This document shows, in pieces, positions 6,996-8,251 of a DNA stretch of 8,251 nucleotides (positions within the stretch are counted from its first letter, which is position 1; each line of letters opens with the position of its first letter). The stretch spans positions 1-8,251 of the forward strand of contig CALBSY010000150.1 of NCBI GenBank assembly GCA_937967725.1, read 5' to 3'. The notes beneath the pieces are model-generated. The model saw only the letters and a list, made by a program, of their open reading frames with translations, was not told the origin of the DNA and did not search any database. The stretch is from an uncultured Alphaproteobacteria bacterium (GTDB lineage Bacteria; Pseudomonadota; Alphaproteobacteria; Caulobacterales; Aquidulcibacteraceae). The position numbers and the translations under genes are program-made.

Positions 6996-7978
6996 GCCGC
7001 CGCCGCCTCGCGTTCGCCGGTATCGAACAGCCGCACTAACGCTTCGCGTACAAGTCGCGGTTCTTCCAACATGCATATTGCCTTGCGCGTCTCGCGCGCC
7101 GGGGTGCCGAACTCGGCGTCAATCATCCAAGCGATATGTTTGCGTGCAACGCGCAGCCCTAAGCGCTCGTCGTAAAACGCGAGGGTTTCGTCATAAAGCG
7201 TCAACAAGCTTTGCAGCAGCTGCGCACGCGACGGAGCGGAGGCTTCACCCCCGTTCCTCAGGGCGCGCTCAATTGCGCCGGGCAGCCATGAGCGCCCCTG
7301 CGCGGCGCGTCCAATCATAACGCCGGCAGCTCCGGAAGCGTCGAGCGCGCGTCGTGCATCAGCGGCTGAACCTATATCGCCGTTGGCGATCACCGGGATA
7401 CGAACAGCCTCCACGACTGGACGGATTGCCGCCCAATCGGCTTGGCCGCGAAAGAACTGCTGACGCGTGCGCCCATGCACCACCAACATACGCACGCCGG
7501 CGTCCTCGGCGCGTTTAGCGATGTCGGCCGCGTTGAGATTGTGTTCGTCCCAGCCCAAACGCATCTTCAAAGTTACCGGCAAGCGCGTTGCGTCGATCAC
7601 CGCTTCGACCAGCTGCAACGCGAGATCGGGGTCGCGCATCAGCGCGGAGCCGCAGAGACCGCTCACAACGCTCTTCGCCGGGCAGCCCATGTTGATGTCG
7701 ATGACGTCGGCGCCCGCTTCCTCAGCCAAACGCGCACCTGCCGACATCCAACGCGCCTCGCGGCCCGCGATCTGGATCACCAGCGGCGCGACAACGCCCG
7801 CCCCCGCGGCGCGCCGCACCATGTCGATGCGCGCCCGCGCCAATTGCTCGGAAGCCACCATCTCCGAGACGCAGTAGCCGCCGCCGAACGCTTTGACTTG
7901 GCGGCGAAACGGGATGTCAGTCACGCCAGCCATAGGCGCGAGGGAGACAAGCGGAGGATGTTCCTCCAAATAGGCCAT
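6992..7978 (-). CDS. dusB: tRNA-dihydrouridine synthase DusB (NifR3 family)
   Basis: This is an FMN-dependent tRNA-dihydrouridine synthase, a cytosolic enzyme that reduces particular uridines of tRNA to dihydrouridine using NADPH. The 328 residues match the family length. The TIM-barrel motifs are LAPMAGVTDIPFR (13-25, FMN-binding start), INMGCPAKSV (95-104, with C99 the likely catalytic cysteine), LKMRLGW (137-143), VVHGRTRQQFF (166-176), VIANGDIGS (196-204) and GVMIGRAAQGRSW (219-231), followed by the helical C-terminal domain. The ATG at 7978 (MAYLEEHPPL) is preferred because the conserved domain starts just after it and GGGG at 7987-7984 lies five bases upstream. A GTG two codons upstream (VSMAY) is also possible. 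The open frame continues to 8242, but that extension would run antisense through ispD and has no family homology. dusB is the first gene of the operon and probably carries its promoter upstream. The old name nifR3 comes from its position in front of ntrB in alphaproteobacteria; a direct role in nitrogen control is not implied. Confidence 0.95.
   Translation of the reverse strand: MAYLEEHPPLVSLAPMAGVTDIPFRRQVKAFGGGYCVSEMVASEQLARARIDMVRRAAGAGVVAPLVIQIAGREARWMSAGARLAEEAGADVIDINMGCPAKSVVSGLCGSALMRDPDLALQLVEAVIDATRLPVTLKMRLGWDEHNLNAADIAKRAEDAGVRMLVVHGRTRQQFFRGQADWAAIRPVVEAVRIPVIANGDIGSAADARRALDASGAAGVMIGRAAQGRSWLPGAIERALRNGGEASAPSRAQLLQSLLTLYDETLAFYDERLGLRVARKHIAWMIDAEFGTPARETRKAICMLEEPRLVREALVRLFDTGEREAAAA
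7006..7009 (-). promoter_or_regulatory. ribosome binding site of ntrB, inside dusB
   Basis: GAGG on the minus strand lies ten bases before the ATG at 6995. It supports the short NtrB start rather than the longer frame beginning at 7076. Confidence 0.55.
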
Positions 7979-8074
7979 CGACACCCCGTGGTCACGGAGC
8001 TTAGGGCGCCTAAAAAGCGGGCGCCAAGGATTTAATGCTGCGATGCAACACGCCCGCGAGGAATTCCCCAGCCT
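7979..8074. promoter_or_regulatory. Divergent dusB / ispD intergenic region
   Basis: These 96 bases separate two divergent starts, so the promoters of the dusB-ntr-dat operon and of ispD should both lie here or extend slightly into the genes. For the minus strand, TTGGCG (8027-8022) and CTAAGC (8004-7999) are spaced 17 bases apart, but both match sigma-70-type boxes only weakly. For the plus strand, TTTAAT at 8031-8036 is a possible -10 box with no good -35. Two GGCGCC palindromes (8005-8010 and 8020-8025) lie 15 bases apart around TAAAAAGCG, and the first is inside the inverted repeat TTAGG-GCG-CCTAA (8001-8013). No GG-N10-GC sigma-54 promoter pattern was found upstream of dusB in the candidates examined. 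Confidence 0.45.
8058..8062 (+). promoter_or_regulatory. Ribosome binding site of ispD
   Basis: GAGGA lies 12 bases before the ATG at 8075. It is a little far but is the only purine-rich match, and it agrees with the start that gives the conserved IspD N-terminus. Confidence 0.5.
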
Positions 8075-8251
8075 ATGGTAGTGGCGGCAGTGATCGTCGC
8101 TGCTGGCGGCGGCGTACGCGCGGGAGGAGAGATCCCCAAGCAATACAGGATGTTGCTCGGCCGTCCTGTGGTACGCTGGTCGATCGATGCCCTGAGCGCG
8201 GCTGGCGTCGAACAACTCATTGCCGTCGCGGCCCCAGAACATGCTGAACTT
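8075..8251 (+). CDS. ispD: 2-C-methyl-D-erythritol 4-phosphate cytidylyltransferase, N-terminal part
   Basis: The gene is cut by the right edge of the window after 59 codons. The visible protein begins MVVAAVIVAAGGGVRAGG, the nucleotide-binding loop of the IspD family, followed by IPKQYRMLLGRPVVRWSID (20-38), where PKQY (21-24) supplies a conserved CTP-contacting lysine (K22). IspD joins CTP and 2-C-methyl-D-erythritol 4-phosphate in the cytosolic MEP pathway to isoprenoids. In alphaproteobacteria it is commonly fused to IspF as IspDF, and that gene usually sits beside dusB and ntrB, so a fusion is likely. The sequence shown cannot confirm it. It is transcribed away from the ntr operon and shares the intergenic region with it. 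No other in-frame ATG lies closely upstream, and the AAGGG loop at residues 9-13 is at the expected distance from the N-terminus. Confidence 0.9.
   Translation, partial: MVVAAVIVAAGGGVRAGGEIPKQYRMLLGRPVVRWSIDALSAAGVEQLIAVAAPEHAEL

Noticed and set aside
6996..7076. Upstream extension of ntrB to 7076
   Set aside because: The added 27 residues are a frame shadow of the dusB end. The ATG at 6995 overlaps the dusB stop as ATGA and fits NtrB length.
6661..7320. Plus-strand open frame of 219 codons antisense to ntrB and dusB
   Set aside because: It crosses a confident gene junction and has low-complexity Pro/Ala/Arg composition without homology.
7979..8074. Sigma-54 promoter for the dusB-ntr operon
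   Set aside because: TTGCA- and TGGC-like strings occur, but none keeps the GG-N10-GC spacing on the minus strand.
7979..8242. Upstream extension of dusB to 8242 (416-residue frame)
   Set aside because: The extra 88 residues lack DusB homology and run antisense through ispD. The conserved domain begins right after the ATG at 7978, which has a plausible ribosome binding site.

Overview
The window is GC-rich, densely coded and almost entirely one minus-strand operon. The gene order is that of the conserved alphaproteobacterial nitrogen-regulation (Ntr) locus: dusB (nifR3), ntrB, ntrC, ntrY, ntrX, then a fold-type IV aminotransferase (dat). The start of ispD (or an ispDF fusion) diverges from it at the right edge. 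The ispD/dusB/ntrBCYX arrangement, the NtrX family and the NtrY architecture all indicate an alphaproteobacterium. High GC and compact gene spacing fit Caulobacterales- or Hyphomonadaceae-like lineages, but the genus cannot be read from this sequence.

Layout from right to left, in the direction of transcription of the operon: the 5' end of ispD on the plus strand (8075 to the edge); a 96-base divergent intergenic region (7979-8074); dusB (6992-7978); ntrB (5913-6995); ntrC (4642-5916); ntrY (2332-4614); ntrX (942-2342); dat (103-945); and about 100 bases of apparently non-coding DNA at the left edge. The dusB/ntrB, ntrB/ntrC and ntrX/dat junctions are four-base ATGA overlaps. ntrY/ntrX overlap by 11 bases, and ntrC/ntrY are 27 bases apart. 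All six genes are therefore probably one transcription unit with translational coupling.

Functionally, NtrB (cytosolic PAS histidine kinase) should phosphorylate NtrC, and NtrY (membrane-bound HAMP-PAS kinase) should phosphorylate NtrX. Together they would tie gene expression to nitrogen status and, in some relatives, to redox or envelope state. DusB makes dihydrouridine in tRNA. Dat interconverts D-amino acids and 2-oxo acids.

The most unusual observation is NtrC. It is open from end to end with intact receiver and Fis-type DNA-binding domains, but its AAA+ domain has been cut in frame at two places. The segment holding the sigma-54-contacting GAFTGA loop is missing, and so is the roughly 40-residue block that normally carries sensor I and the arginine fingers. 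The Walker B acidic pair reads ED instead of DE. NtrX keeps a nearly complete AAA+ domain but also lacks GAFTGA. Both response regulators of this locus therefore look unable to act as classical sigma-54 activators, and NtrC looks unlikely to be an ATPase at all. It may work as a phosphorylation-controlled DNA-binding protein. No mobile element, CRISPR array, tRNA or rRNA was seen.
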